64,000 nucleotides of DNA. Origin: Bifidobacterium breve (GTDB lineage: Bacteria; Actinomycetota; Actinomycetes; Nanopelagicales; Nanopelagicaceae). Location: the NCBI GenBank assembly GCA_945881945.1, contig CAMCVO010000003.1, positions 1 through 64,000 of the forward strand, in the 5' to 3' direction. Made by a program: the position numbers and the translations under genes. The notes under the pieces are model-generated. The model was not told where the DNA came from. It saw nothing but the letters and a program-made list of their open reading frames with translations, and searched no databases. Shown piece by piece: positions 47,985 through 57,159 of the stretch (position 1 is its first letter; each line of letters begins with the position of its first letter).

Positions 47985-48856
47985 TATTTACCCTTTCTAA
48001 AATCTAGGCCAATATCTAGCGCAGGTGACGAATGAGTTAATGACCCAACCGCTAAATAATCAACTCCTGTATTCGCGTAATTTTTTGCATTTTCAAGTGT
48101 TAACCCACCAGATGCTTCTAGTTTTACACTCCCGGCTGTAATTGCTACCGCCTCCTCGCATATTTTCACACTCATATTGTCAAGCAAGATCAAATCTGGT
48201 TTTAATCCAAGTGCTTCCTTTAGTTGTTCAAGAGAATCGACCTCAATCTCAATTAACTTTCCAGGATACATTTTTTTAATTGCATTAAATGCTGCCGTGA
48301 TCCCACCTACTGCTGCGATGTGGTTATCTTTGATTAATGCAGATTCAGATAGTGATTGGCGATGATTTACAGCGCCCCCCATCCGAGTGGCAAATTTTTC
48401 TAAGCTGCGCAATCCTGGGGTAGTTTTGCGGGTATCTCTAATCTGACATTTTGTGCCAGCGACCTCACCAACCCATTTACTTGTTAAGGTAGAAATTCCA
48501 CTTAGGTGGGATAGGAAATTAAGCGCAGTTCTTTCGGCAAGTAAAATCTTTTGAGTGTTGCCTTGAACAGAAATCAACACTTTACCTGCAGAAACCTTGG
48601 CTCCCTCATCAACTAAAACTTCATAATGATTAACACCGCAGTACTCAAGGACAGCGGCGGCAACATGCAATCCACAGATTATTCCTGATGCTCGAGTAGT
48701 AAACTCTCCAGTTGAAACTTGAGATGAAGTTATTGTTGCAGTTGAGGTTAGATCTTCTCCACCTGCTAAATCCTCACTAATTGCATCCTTCACCTGTTGG
48801 AAAATATGGTTAGGTGATAGGCCTAATTTCTTTAAATTATCTCGAAGTTGATTCAT
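47984..48856 (-). CDS. nadC: Nicotinate-nucleotide pyrophosphorylase (quinolinate phosphoribosyltransferase)
   Basis: A 290-residue enzyme converting quinolinate to nicotinate mononucleotide. EDLAGGEDLTS near 29, RTALNFLSHLSGIST near 108, RDTRKTTPGLR near 139 and the Glu/Asp loop LILLDNMS near 222 fit NadC. It abuts nadB without a gap and overlaps coaX by one base. Confidence 0.95.
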   Translation of the reverse strand: MNQLRDNLKKLGLSPNHIFQQVKDAISEDLAGGEDLTSTATITSSQVSTGEFTTRASGIICGLHVAAAVLEYCGVNHYEVLVDEGAKVSAGKVLISVQGNTQKILLAERTALNFLSHLSGISTLTSKWVGEVAGTKCQIRDTRKTTPGLRSLEKFATRMGGAVNHRQSLSESALIKDNHIAAVGGITAAFNAIKKMYPGKLIEIEVDSLEQLKEALGLKPDLILLDNMSVKICEEAVAITAGSVKLEASGGLTLENAKNYANTGVDYLAVGSLTHSSPALDIGLDFRKGK

Positions 48857-50458
48857 TTAAATCATCTCCAATGTATTTTTCCAATTACCAGACTCGTCTA
48901 TCTGTTGCACAATTCTACTCAACCACTTATCTTGGCTATTTGGGTAATCGCTGCGCCAATGCGAACCTCTGGATTCAGTCCTGAGTAAAGCAGATTTCAC
49001 AATCACAGTTGCCAGTAAGTGCAGATTTGTTGCCTCCCAGGCCTCAATACATGGCTCTGTACTTGTTAACTTAGATAACTCACCTAAGGTTTGTAAGGTT
49101 TTAGTTAATGAAGCCTCTGATCTTAAAACTCCTGCACCTTCACTCATTGCTATCTGCAATGGTAGAAGAATTTTAGGATCTAGAAGAATGCTTTTGTGAT
49201 CATCCACTGCCTCTTGCTGAACTGGTAATTTATTTGACAACGCTGCGGCAATTCTTGCGCCAAACACCAACCCTTCTAATAGTGAGTTAGAGGCAAGTCG
49301 ATTTGCGCCATGGGCACCAGTGCACGCTGATTCACCACATACATAAAGCCCATCAATAGAAGATTTTCCATTTAAATCAACCAATACACCACCTGATGCG
49401 TAATGTGATGCGGGTGCAACTGGAATCCTCTCTCTAGTTGGATCTATTCCATTTTGTGTACAAGAGGCATAAATCGTTGGAAATCTATTAGCGAAATCTT
49501 TAATTTTTGTTGCGTCTAACCAAACATGTGGTTGACCACTTAATCGCATTTGATTAAAAATCTCTATTGCTACTACATCTCTGGGTGCTAAATCAGCTTG
49601 TGGGTGTTTACCAATCATGAATTGTTCATCTTTAGAATTTAATAAAATAGCGCCCTCGCCGCGCACTGCTTCACTGATTAATGGTTGTTGTCCTCTGTTT
49701 GCTAGATCTTGCCATAAAACAGTTGGATGAAATTGAATAAATTCAACATCGGCAATTTTGGCCCCTGCCCTTAGTGCAAGCGCAACACCATCACCAGTTG
49801 ATACTGCTGGATTGGTAGTTTGTGAGTAAACCTGGCCTAATCCGCCGGTAGCTACAACAACTGCTCTAGCTAATGCTCTACCAACACCATCGCGACTTCC
49901 GGCACCAATCACATGCAAAGTAACACCACAAACTCGACCGGTTTTACTCTTTAACGCATCAATCACAAGTGCGTGTTCAATTACTTCAATACCTGAATCC
50001 TCATTAACTGCTGCAAGTAATGCTCTTGAGACCTCTGCGCCGGTGGCATCACCTCCTGCATGCAAGATTCTATTTCTTAAATGTCCACCCTCTCGAGTTA
50101 ATGCAATCTCACCTGTTTCAGATTTATCAAATACCGCCCCTTGTGCAATTAATTTTCTTACCGCTTCTGGTCCTTCTGAAACTAAAACATCTACCGCCTT
50201 GATATCGCACAAGCCAGCACCTGCGGCCAAGGTATCTTTCTTATGTTGATCTGGTGTATCTCCTGGTCCAAGTGCGGATGCAATTCCACCTTGCGCCCAT
50301 TTTGTTGAGCCTTCATCAATTTGTGCTTTGGTAACTAACAAGACTGATAAACCATAAGAACGCAGGTTTAATGCGGTTGTAAGTCCAGCGACACCAGAAC
50401 CGATAACGATTACATCAGCTGATGTACTCCAGCCAGATGGGGCAGTTAATAACTTCAT
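48857..50458 (-). CDS. nadB: L-aspartate oxidase
   Basis: A 533-residue FAD enzyme oxidising aspartate to iminoaspartate for NAD synthesis. The dinucleotide loop is VIGSGVAGLTTAL near 16-28, and TKWAQGGIASALG plus HYASGGVLVDLNG are diagnostic, as is the helical C-terminal domain after 430. nadA, normally adjacent in Actinobacteria, is not next to it. It overlaps panC by one base and abuts nadC. Confidence 0.95.
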   Translation of the reverse strand: MKLLTAPSGWSTSADVIVIGSGVAGLTTALNLRSYGLSVLLVTKAQIDEGSTKWAQGGIASALGPGDTPDQHKKDTLAAGAGLCDIKAVDVLVSEGPEAVRKLIAQGAVFDKSETGEIALTREGGHLRNRILHAGGDATGAEVSRALLAAVNEDSGIEVIEHALVIDALKSKTGRVCGVTLHVIGAGSRDGVGRALARAVVVATGGLGQVYSQTTNPAVSTGDGVALALRAGAKIADVEFIQFHPTVLWQDLANRGQQPLISEAVRGEGAILLNSKDEQFMIGKHPQADLAPRDVVAIEIFNQMRLSGQPHVWLDATKIKDFANRFPTIYASCTQNGIDPTRERIPVAPASHYASGGVLVDLNGKSSIDGLYVCGESACTGAHGANRLASNSLLEGLVFGARIAAALSNKLPVQQEAVDDHKSILLDPKILLPLQIAMSEGAGVLRSEASLTKTLQTLGELSKLTSTEPCIEAWEATNLHLLATVIVKSALLRTESRGSHWRSDYPNSQDKWLSRIVQQIDESGNWKNTLEMI

Positions 50459-51243
50459 TACTTACCTCCAACAGCTTTATTATCGATCAAACGCACCTGA
50501 TTCACCCAGCCAGCAATAATTAATCGCTTACTTTTGGTGGCAGGTCCAGCATCTTTAAATGTTTCTTCATCGATTAAATTTAAATAGTCCAATTGAAAAA
50601 GAGGTTGTCCATTAATGACTTCCTTGGCTTTCTCCAAACTGTTAGTACTTAATGCTTGAAAGATTACATTTGCAGTTTTCTTTTCACTCTCAGACAATCT
50701 CAAATTTCTTGAAGATAAGGCCAGATTATTAGCATCTCTAATAGTTGGGGCTGAAACTATATTCACAGGAAGTTGAAGTTTCTCAACCATCTCCTTAATT
50801 AAAAAAAGTTGCTGAAAATCTTTTTCACCAAAAATAGCGTGTTTTGGTTTCACCAAATCAAATAACCTCTTAACTACTGTTAACACACCAGAAAAATGAC
50901 CAACTCTGGCTGCACCTTCAAATAGATCTCCTAATTCTCCAGCATTGACTTGCTCTATTTTGCTTGGGTAAATCTCTTCCTCAGATGGCGCAAAAACTGC
51001 AGTTGCACCAGCATCCATTGCCATTTGCATATCAGTTTCAATAGTTTTTGGATAATTCTCTAGATCTATTTTATTTTCAAACTGTAATGGGTTAACAAAA
51101 ATACTAACAACAATCTTTTCACCATAATTTTTGGCTAATTTAATTAAAGATTGATGGCCAGGGTGAAGTGCGCCCATGGTAGGAATTAAAACATCCCATT
51201 TTTGGCGCGCTAAATCATCTGCAGATTTAAGTACTTCAATCAT
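50458..51243 (-). CDS. panC: Pantothenate synthetase
   Basis: A 261-residue ligase joining pantoate and beta-alanine. Motifs are MGALHPGHQSLI near 23, VSIFVNPLQFE near 46, GEKDFQQLFLI near 139 and SSRNLRLSESE near 175. It is a little short compared with many PanC proteins (about 280-310). AAAGGA lies 8 bases before the ATG inside a possible hairpin (51252-51278). No panD follows. Confidence 0.94.
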   Translation of the reverse strand: MIEVLKSADDLARQKWDVLIPTMGALHPGHQSLIKLAKNYGEKIVVSIFVNPLQFENKIDLENYPKTIETDMQMAMDAGATAVFAPSEEEIYPSKIEQVNAGELGDLFEGAARVGHFSGVLTVVKRLFDLVKPKHAIFGEKDFQQLFLIKEMVEKLQLPVNIVSAPTIRDANNLALSSRNLRLSESEKKTANVIFQALSTNSLEKAKEVINGQPLFQLDYLNLIDEETFKDAGPATKSKRLIIAGWVNQVRLIDNKAVGGK

Positions 51244-51251
51244 GGCTCCAG

Positions 51252-51278
51252 TCCTTTCCGGGTACCGGGCTAGAAGGA
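51252..51278 (-). promoter_or_regulatory. Possible Shine-Dalgarno-sequestering hairpin before panC
   Basis: On the minus strand TCCTT (51274-51278) can pair with AAGGA (51252-51256), which is the panC ribosome-binding site, and between them CCGG-TAC-CCGG can form an inner stem. It lies in the 39-base gap between folK and panC. Pairing was judged by eye, and no ligand or regulator is suggested. Confidence 0.3.
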
Positions 51279-51282
51279 GAGT

Positions 51283-51738
51283 TTAACTTGAGCTTTGAAT
51301 ACTTGCCAACAGAGATTTGACCTTACCTACGCCTGGTATTACACCCTCTGGATCAATAGCTAACCAAGGTTTTAATACAAACTCTCTTGATTGAGCAAAT
51401 GGGTGCGGCAGCTTCAAAAAAACAGTATCTACGACCTGATCTCCATAAACAATTAAATCTAAATCAATAATTCTCGGTCCCCATTTAACGTTACGTACAC
51501 GACCCATTTGATCTTCAATTTTTAACAGCTCTGCGAGCAATATTTCAGGCTTTAGATTGCAAATTCCAAGTGCCACTGCATTTATAAAATCATTTTGGGT
51601 TGGACCGCCAACTGGTTTAGTTTCAATATAAGGTGATACTTTCAGGTCCTGAAGTAATACTTCTAGATGAGTTATTGCAATATCTAAATTTAATTTACGG
51701 TTTTCAAGATTTGAACCAAGAGCTACAACAGCCTTCAT
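51283..51738 (-). CDS. folK: 2-Amino-4-hydroxy-6-hydroxymethyldihydropteridine pyrophosphokinase
   Basis: A 151-residue folate enzyme. VALGSNLENRKLNLD at the N-terminus, GGPTQNDFINAVALG near 44 and the ATP/Mg motif WGPRIIDLDLIVYG near 87-100 are typical HPPK features. It overlaps folB by 4 bases (ATGA) and is the last gene of the folE-folP-folB-folK run. Confidence 0.95.
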   Translation of the reverse strand: MKAVVALGSNLENRKLNLDIAITHLEVLLQDLKVSPYIETKPVGGPTQNDFINAVALGICNLKPEILLAELLKIEDQMGRVRNVKWGPRIIDLDLIVYGDQVVDTVFLKLPHPFAQSREFVLKPWLAIDPEGVIPGVGKVKSLLASIQSSS

Positions 51739-52091
51739 CTGCTTCTTTCAATCTCAACTGTAACGTCCTTAAATTTTAGAGGTATTGGAGCATTAGGTTT
51801 ATGAACTATGACTTTAACTTTTTTGATTTTCTTAAACTCTTTTAAGATTTGTTTTGCTATATCTTCAGCCAAACTTTCTATCAACTGACGAGGTTCACCC
51901 GTTATTAGGTTTTTAACAACCTGGGCCACCTCCGCGTAATTAACTGTTTTGTTTAGTTGGTCATTAAGGTTTCTAAGTGATAGATGGAACTCAACATCAA
52001 CAAGAAATTTTTGTCCACGTTTACGCTCTTTTTCTAATACGCCATGGAAACCTTTAGCCTCTATCCCAGATATTTTGATTACATCATTCAT
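51735..52091 (-). CDS. folB: Dihydroneopterin aldolase
   Basis: A 118-residue T-fold enzyme that cleaves dihydroneopterin. GIEAKGFHGVLEKERKRGQ near 8, the catalytic Glu region LIESLAEDIA near 75 and HKPNAPIP near 97 match FolB. It is coupled to folP and folK by 4-base overlaps. Confidence 0.95.
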   Translation of the reverse strand: MNDVIKISGIEAKGFHGVLEKERKRGQKFLVDVEFHLSLRNLNDQLNKTVNYAEVAQVVKNLITGEPRQLIESLAEDIAKQILKEFKKIKKVKVIVHKPNAPIPLKFKDVTVEIERSR

Positions 52092-52885
52092 TTTCGCATT
52101 TGTTCCACAACACTAATTGCATCTTGATGGGCTCTGACAGCATGAGTTCGCACACCCCAAACTTTAAGCCTTGCCAATTCATATGTTAAGGCAATTGTTG
52201 CTGCCTCTCGCTTGTCCGGATCTGTAGTGTTAAGTAATTCACCCAAGAAACGTTTTCTAGAAACTCCAATCAGAAGTGGGTAACCAAGAAGTTGTAATCG
52301 ATCAATGCTTCTTAATAACTTCCAATTATGCTCACTCTCTTTAGCAAATCCAATTCCCGGATCTAGAATTATTTGCTCAGGATTTACTCCCGCCTTCAGT
52401 AAATCAGCTACTCGCTCATCTAATTCATCTTTTACCTCTTTAACAACATCTTTATAAACTGCTCGACTCTGCATATCTTTAGAGTGGCCGCGCCAATGCA
52501 TGACTATGTACTGAATTTTTGAGTTTTCTGCAATTAAATTTGCCATTCTCTTATCACTCAATCCACCACTAACATCATTCACATATGTTGCGCCGGCCGC
52601 TATCGCTTGTTTGGCTACTTCAGATCTCATAGTGTCTACGCTAACTATGGCGCCATCTTTTACTAATTCGGTTATAACTGGAATTACTCGAATTAATTCA
52701 TCTTCCTGACTTACCCGCTCCGCACCTGGCTTGGTTGATTCACCACCTACATCAATAATGTCTGCGCCTTCTGCAATTAATCTTCGGCCATGGGTGATCG
52801 CATCTTCTTTTGATAAGTAATTACCCCCGTCAGCAAAGGAGTTTGGTGTGACATTTAATATTCCCATTACCAGGGTACGTAACAC
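52088..52885 (-). CDS. folP: Dihydropteroate synthase
   Basis: A 265-residue TIM-barrel enzyme joining p-aminobenzoate to the pterin. MGILNVTPNSFADGG near 7, IDVGGESTKPGAERV near 40, DPGIGFAKE near 172 and GVSRKRFLGEL near 203 are sulfonamide-site signatures. The start is GTG 52885, with AGGA just upstream. ATG at 52867 would remove only six residues, but its spacing to the AGGA is too long. Confidence 0.94.
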   Translation of the reverse strand: MLRTLVMGILNVTPNSFADGGNYLSKEDAITHGRRLIAEGADIIDVGGESTKPGAERVSQEDELIRVIPVITELVKDGAIVSVDTMRSEVAKQAIAAGATYVNDVSGGLSDKRMANLIAENSKIQYIVMHWRGHSKDMQSRAVYKDVVKEVKDELDERVADLLKAGVNPEQIILDPGIGFAKESEHNWKLLRSIDRLQLLGYPLLIGVSRKRFLGELLNTTDPDKREAATIALTYELARLKVWGVRTHAVRAHQDAISVVEQMRK

Positions 52886-52889
52886 CTTC

Positions 52890-53510
52890 CTACCTACTTT
52901 GATTAATCAATGAGATTGCTTCAGCTCTAGTTGTTGGATTCAATAACTGGCCACGCACCGCACTTGTAGTAGTTCTGGCTTGGGACTTTCTCACTCCGCG
53001 CATTGACATGCACAGGTGCTCACAATCAATAATCACAATCACACCACCTGGTTGCAAAATTTCTACTAATGCATCTGCAATTTGAGATGTGAGGCGCTCT
53101 TGAACCTGTGGTCGCCTAGCGTATAGATCAACAACCCGTGCTAACTTTGAGATACCGGTAATCCGGCCACTTTCACCTGGTATATAACCAATGTGAGCAA
53201 CGCCGTGAAAAGGTGTTAAGTGGTGCTCGCAATGAGAGAAAACTTCAATCTCTCTGACAATAACTAATTCTTGATGGCCGATATCAAAAGTTGTAGTTAA
53301 AACATCCTCAGGTTTTTGCCAAAGACCAGCAAAGTTTTCAGCAAGTGCTTTTGCAACTCGCTTAGGAGTGTCTTTTAAGCCCTCACGATCTGGATCTTCT
53401 CCAATCGCATGTAATAACTCAGTTACCGCTTTTTCTGCCCTAGCTTGATCAAACTCCTTCTTAGCACCACCATCATGTGGTCCCATTGATACGGAGTTAA
53501 TCTCACTCAT
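52890..53510 (-). CDS. folE: GTP cyclohydrolase I
   Basis: A 206-residue enzyme making dihydroneopterin triphosphate from GTP. The zinc ligands lie in [13 protein letters not shown] (about 92-104) and [14 protein letters not shown] (about 160-173), and [17 protein letters not shown] is the family core. It overlaps ftsH by 8 bases and precedes folP by 4 bases. Confidence 0.96.
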   Translation of the reverse strand: MSEINSVSMGPHDGGAKKEFDQARAEKAVTELLHAIGEDPDREGLKDTPKRVAKALAENFAGLWQKPEDVLTTTFDIGHQELVIVREIEVFSHCEHHLTPFHGVAHIGYIPGESGRITGISKLARVVDLYARRPQVQERLTSQIADALVEILQPGGVIVIIDCEHLCMSMRGVRKSQARTTTSAVRGQLLNPTTRAEAISLINQSR

Positions 53511-55572
53511 TTACATCCTTGTTTGATTCCTTATCAACTTTTTTTGCCGCTGTTTTCTTTGCTGGTTTTTCCTCTTCAGAAACCTTAACTTTTGCAGGCT
53601 TTAGTGCAACTGGAGGCTGATTTGAAGGAATACGCTTTTGAGAACCAGTCCATGCAGCTCTTGGTTTTACTTTTCTAACCTTCTTAAATACTGCCGCAAT
53701 CTCTTCCTTATTTAAGGTTTCATTTTCAAGCAACTCTTCAACTATGCGATCCAAAGTTTCCCGATTAGCAACCAAAATATCAAATGCCTCTTGGTGAGCA
53801 TTTTCTATCATTTCTCTTATCTCTCCATCTACAACTGCTGCAATACTTTCTGAGTAATCTCTTTGATGACCGTAATCTCTGCCAAGAAATGGCTGAGAAT
53901 CTGAAATACCAAGTTTGATTGCACCAAGGCGTTGAGTCATTCCATATTGTGTGACCATGGCCCTAGCTAAATTAGTTGCTTTTTCAATATCGTTTGATGC
54001 ACCAGTTGTTGGATCATGGAAAATTAACTCTTCGGCAGCTCTGCCACCCATTGTGTATGCCAGTTGATCTAGCATTTGATTTCTAGTTACTGCATATCGA
54101 TCTTCGTCAGGTAAAACCATTGTGTAGCCAAGCGCTCTTCCTCTTGGCATGATTGTTACTTTATGAACTGGATCAGTATGTGGAAGTGCGTGTGCAACTA
54201 ATGCGTGACCGCCTTCATGGTAGGCGGTAATTCTGCGCTCTTCCTCAGTCATTAATCTTGAAACTTTTTGTGGCCCAGCCATTACCCGATCAATTGCCTC
54301 ATCAATATCAGTATTTTTGATTGCTTTACGATCTTGTCTTGCTGCTAGTAGAGCTGCCTCATTTAATACATTAGCTAAATCTGCTCCTGTAAAGCCTGGG
54401 GTGCGCTTGGCATAGGAGGAAAGATCAACATCCTTAGCAATTGGTTTATTTTTTGCGTGCACTGCAAGTATTGCTGCTCTTCCTTTTAAGTCAGGTCGGT
54501 CTACTGATATTTGACGGTCAAATCTGCCAGGTCGCAATAGTGCTGGGTCTAATACATCCGGCCGGTTGGTTGCTGCAATCAAAATTACCTGACCATTTGC
54601 TTCAAAACCATCCATTTCAACTAACAGTTGGTTCAAGGTTTGCTCGCGTTCATCGTTTCCGCCACCTAATCCTGCGCCCCGTTGCCTGCCCACTGCATCA
54701 ATTTCATCAACAAAAACTATTGCTGGGGCATTTTGTTTTGCTTGGGCAAATAAATCACGCACTCTTGAAGCACCAACTCCAACAAACATCTCAACAAACT
54801 CAGAGCCAGAGATTGAATAAAACGGAACCTTTGCCTCACCAGCTACTGCTCTAGCCAGTAATGTCTTTCCAGTTCCGGGCGGCCCATAGAGTAAAACTCC
54901 CTTAGGTATCTTGGCGCCAATTGCCTTGTACTTATCTGGACTTGCTAAAAAGTCTTTAATCTCGCGCAGCTCTGCAACTGCTTCATCTGCACCTGCCACG
55001 TCAACAAATGTGTTGGTTGGCATCTCTTTATTTTGTAATTTAGCTTTTGATCTGCCAAAAGATAAAACTCGACCGCCTTGGCCACCGCCCATAAATAATA
55101 AAAGTAAGAAAATAATTAATAGAATCGGCAAAATACTAAAAAGTAGTGAGACAAACAGTGATTGTTTTGGAACTTTTATGTCCCAACCCGCTGATGGTGG
55201 ATTACTTGTCAATAACTCAACAATCAATGCCTCTTGGCCTGCAACATATGAGGCTTCGATTTTTGCTGATCCATCAACAAATTCACCATCTTTTAAGATC
55301 ACTTGAACTTTTTGATCACGATCAATAACTAACGCAGACTTAACATTATTAAGAGATATCTCATTTAAAATAGCTGAGGTCTCAACCTTTTTGTACTCTT
55401 CTCCAGTTGCAGAGATCTGACCAAATATGCTTACCGCAATTAGTGCAGCAATAATCCAAAATAATGGTCCTCGTAAAATCTTCCTTGCAGATTTTGGTGA
55501 TTTAGAGGCAGAGTTTTTGGCATTCTTAAGACCTTTAAATTTTGGAAACTTGAAACTCTTTTTTTGCGTCAC
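53503..55572 (-). CDS. ftsH: ATP-dependent zinc metalloprotease FtsH
   Basis: A 689-residue membrane AAA+ protease. Two helices (about 37-52 and 138-160) flank an extracytoplasmic domain. Walker A is GPPGTGKT (230-237), the SRH region is [18 protein letters not shown] near 336, and the zinc site is HEGGH at 452-456. The C-terminal 40 residues are Lys/Ala-rich. The start is GTG 55572, and the N-terminus carries a basic extension of about 30 residues before the first helix. It degrades misfolded and regulatory proteins. Confidence 0.96.
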   Translation of the reverse strand: MTQKKSFKFPKFKGLKNAKNSASKSPKSARKILRGPLFWIIAALIAVSIFGQISATGEEYKKVETSAILNEISLNNVKSALVIDRDQKVQVILKDGEFVDGSAKIEASYVAGQEALIVELLTSNPPSAGWDIKVPKQSLFVSLLFSILPILLIIFLLLLFMGGGQGGRVLSFGRSKAKLQNKEMPTNTFVDVAGADEAVAELREIKDFLASPDKYKAIGAKIPKGVLLYGPPGTGKTLLARAVAGEAKVPFYSISGSEFVEMFVGVGASRVRDLFAQAKQNAPAIVFVDEIDAVGRQRGAGLGGGNDEREQTLNQLLVEMDGFEANGQVILIAATNRPDVLDPALLRPGRFDRQISVDRPDLKGRAAILAVHAKNKPIAKDVDLSSYAKRTPGFTGADLANVLNEAALLAARQDRKAIKNTDIDEAIDRVMAGPQKVSRLMTEEERRITAYHEGGHALVAHALPHTDPVHKVTIMPRGRALGYTMVLPDEDRYAVTRNQMLDQLAYTMGGRAAEELIFHDPTTGASNDIEKATNLARAMVTQYGMTQRLGAIKLGISDSQPFLGRDYGHQRDYSESIAAVVDGEIREMIENAHQEAFDILVANRETLDRIVEELLENETLNKEEIAAVFKKVRKVKPRAAWTGSQKRIPSNQPPVALKPAKVKVSEEEKPAKKTAAKKVDKESNKDVNE

Positions 55573-55609
55573 CAGTTACTTCTCTTTCTCAAAAACAGTT
55601 ATTAGGGGC

Positions 55610-56161
55610 TTAAGAATAAAGGTGTTTGGCAAGAACGCCAATAAACGGCAAATTTCGGTACTTCTGGTTGAAATCTAAGCCATATCCGACCACAAACTCA
55701 CTGGGAATATCAAAGCCCACATATTTAGCCTCTACCTTAACTGTGGCAGCATCAGGTTTGCGCAGCACTGTTAAAACTGAAACAGATTTAGCCCCGCGGG
55801 AAAGTAAATTCTCTGTCAACCAAGAAAGTGTTAAGCCAGTATCTAAAATGTCTTCAACAATTAAAACTTCTCTTCCTAAGATGTCACCATCTAAATCCTT
55901 TAGAATTCTAACCACACCACTTGATTTTGTGCCAGCACCATATGATGAAACTGCCATCCAATCCATATCAACGTGGCGCTGTAGGTAGCGAGAGAAATCT
56001 GCCATCGCCATAACCGCACCCTTTAATACACCTACTAAAATTAAATCGCGCCCAACATAATCTTTATCAACTTGGACCGCTAATTCTTTTAATCTATTTT
56101 GAATCTGCTCCTGACTCACAACAACTCTTTCGATGTCATTTCCAAGTGCTGATAGATCCAC
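55610..56161 (-). CDS. hpt: Hypoxanthine phosphoribosyltransferase
   Basis: A 183-residue type I phosphoribosyltransferase for purine salvage. GVLKGAVMAMADFSRYL near 45 and the PRPP loop VEDILDTGLTLSW near 101-113 are diagnostic. YVGFDIPSEFVVGYGLDFNQKYRNLPFIG marks the C-terminus. The start is GTG at 56161, preceded by AAGGAG with 4 bases spacing. It follows tilS by 8 bases, the conserved bacterial tilS-hpt-ftsH order. Confidence 0.95.
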   Translation of the reverse strand: MDLSALGNDIERVVVSQEQIQNRLKELAVQVDKDYVGRDLILVGVLKGAVMAMADFSRYLQRHVDMDWMAVSSYGAGTKSSGVVRILKDLDGDILGREVLIVEDILDTGLTLSWLTENLLSRGAKSVSVLTVLRKPDAATVKVEAKYVGFDIPSEFVVGYGLDFNQKYRNLPFIGVLAKHLYS

Positions 56162-56169
56162 GATTCTCC

Positions 56170-57159
56170 TTATGTGTTAGCCGAGAGGATGATTCTGCCT
56201 GAATTTCTCAAAAGCTTCACATTCCCTGGAAGTGAGACCTCTTTTTGCCCATGCCAATTAGATATTAATGCCTCTGCAGCTTCAATGTGTTCGGCGGTAA
56301 GTGAGCCTAGTGGCGCACCAACCTGATAAATAGCCAAGCGCAGCACTCTGCTCCTGATTGCTTTGGGTAGTCGCTCTAGATCACTAATCTTAAGATTTTT
56401 TGGATCTATTTGAGTAAAAAACTCATTTGCAAAACCGTCCAATGCATCAGCATCATCTCTTAACAAATCAGCAGTTCTTGCCAGCGCCTCAGTAACCCCA
56501 GGTCCTAAATTCTCCTCCAGTATTGGCAGAACATTCTTACGCACCCTAACTCTTGCAAATTTTAAATCTTGATTGTGTGGGTCAGACCAGAAATCAATAC
56601 CTGCCTCAGTACATGCTGCCTCACTCATTTGCCTAGTAATTTTCAAAAGCGGCCTAACAAAAAAATTGTTTTGAGTTGCCATGCCAGAAAGTGATCTTGC
56701 CCCTGATCCTCTAGCTAATCCAAGTAAGGCAGTTTCTGCTTGATCATTTAAAGTATGGGCTAGGAAGAAATACTTTGGTTGATAGCTATCAATGAATTGA
56801 TGAAATACTTTATATCTTGCTCTTCTAGCAGATGCCTCTAAGCCATCAGTGACAATTACTTGAGCGACTGCGGTTTCAACTCTTTTGTAACCAATCGTTT
56901 TTAACTGTGTAGCGACTTTTACAGTAATCTGATCTGAATTTGGTTGCAGCCCATGGTCAACTACAACTGGAATGACTTTTTCACCACCGCACTCTGCAAA
57001 CAATGCAATTGCCAGTGCCATCGAATCAGCACCACCTGAGCAACCAAATAAAACTGTTTGAGTTGGGTCATTAAGAAAAGGTTTTAAAGCTTTTCTAATC
57101 TCCCAAAGATTTGGTGTATTTGAAGTACTCACACCGACAAGATTAGACCCGACCCCCAT
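56170..57159 (-). CDS. tilS: tRNA(Ile)-lysidine synthase
   Basis: A 329-residue PP-loop ATPase that makes lysidine at C34 of the minor tRNA-Ile. The P-loop is GCSGGADSMALA with SGGADS at 41-46, and FFLAHTLNDQAETALLGLARGSGARSL is the family core. A C-terminal domain of about 100 residues is shorter than in Escherichia coli, as in other Actinobacteria. ATG 57159 overlaps the upstream gene by 17 bases; GTG 57132 is an alternative but lacks a ribosome-binding site. Confidence 0.94.
   Translation of the reverse strand: MGVGSNLVGVSTSNTPNLWEIRKALKPFLNDPTQTVLFGCSGGADSMALAIALFAECGGEKVIPVVVDHGLQPNSDQITVKVATQLKTIGYKRVETAVAQVIVTDGLEASARRARYKVFHQFIDSYQPKYFFLAHTLNDQAETALLGLARGSGARSLSGMATQNNFFVRPLLKITRQMSEAACTEAGIDFWSDPHNQDLKFARVRVRKNVLPILEENLGPGVTEALARTADLLRDDADALDGFANEFFTQIDPKNLKISDLERLPKAIRSRVLRLAIYQVGAPLGSLTAEHIEAAEALISNWHGQKEVSLPGNVKLLRNSGRIILSANT

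Noticed and set aside
54441-54854. A Leu-rich 137-codon frame opposite ftsH
   Set aside because: The hydrophobic look comes from reading the ftsH AAA+ region antisense; it has no promoter or conserved segment.
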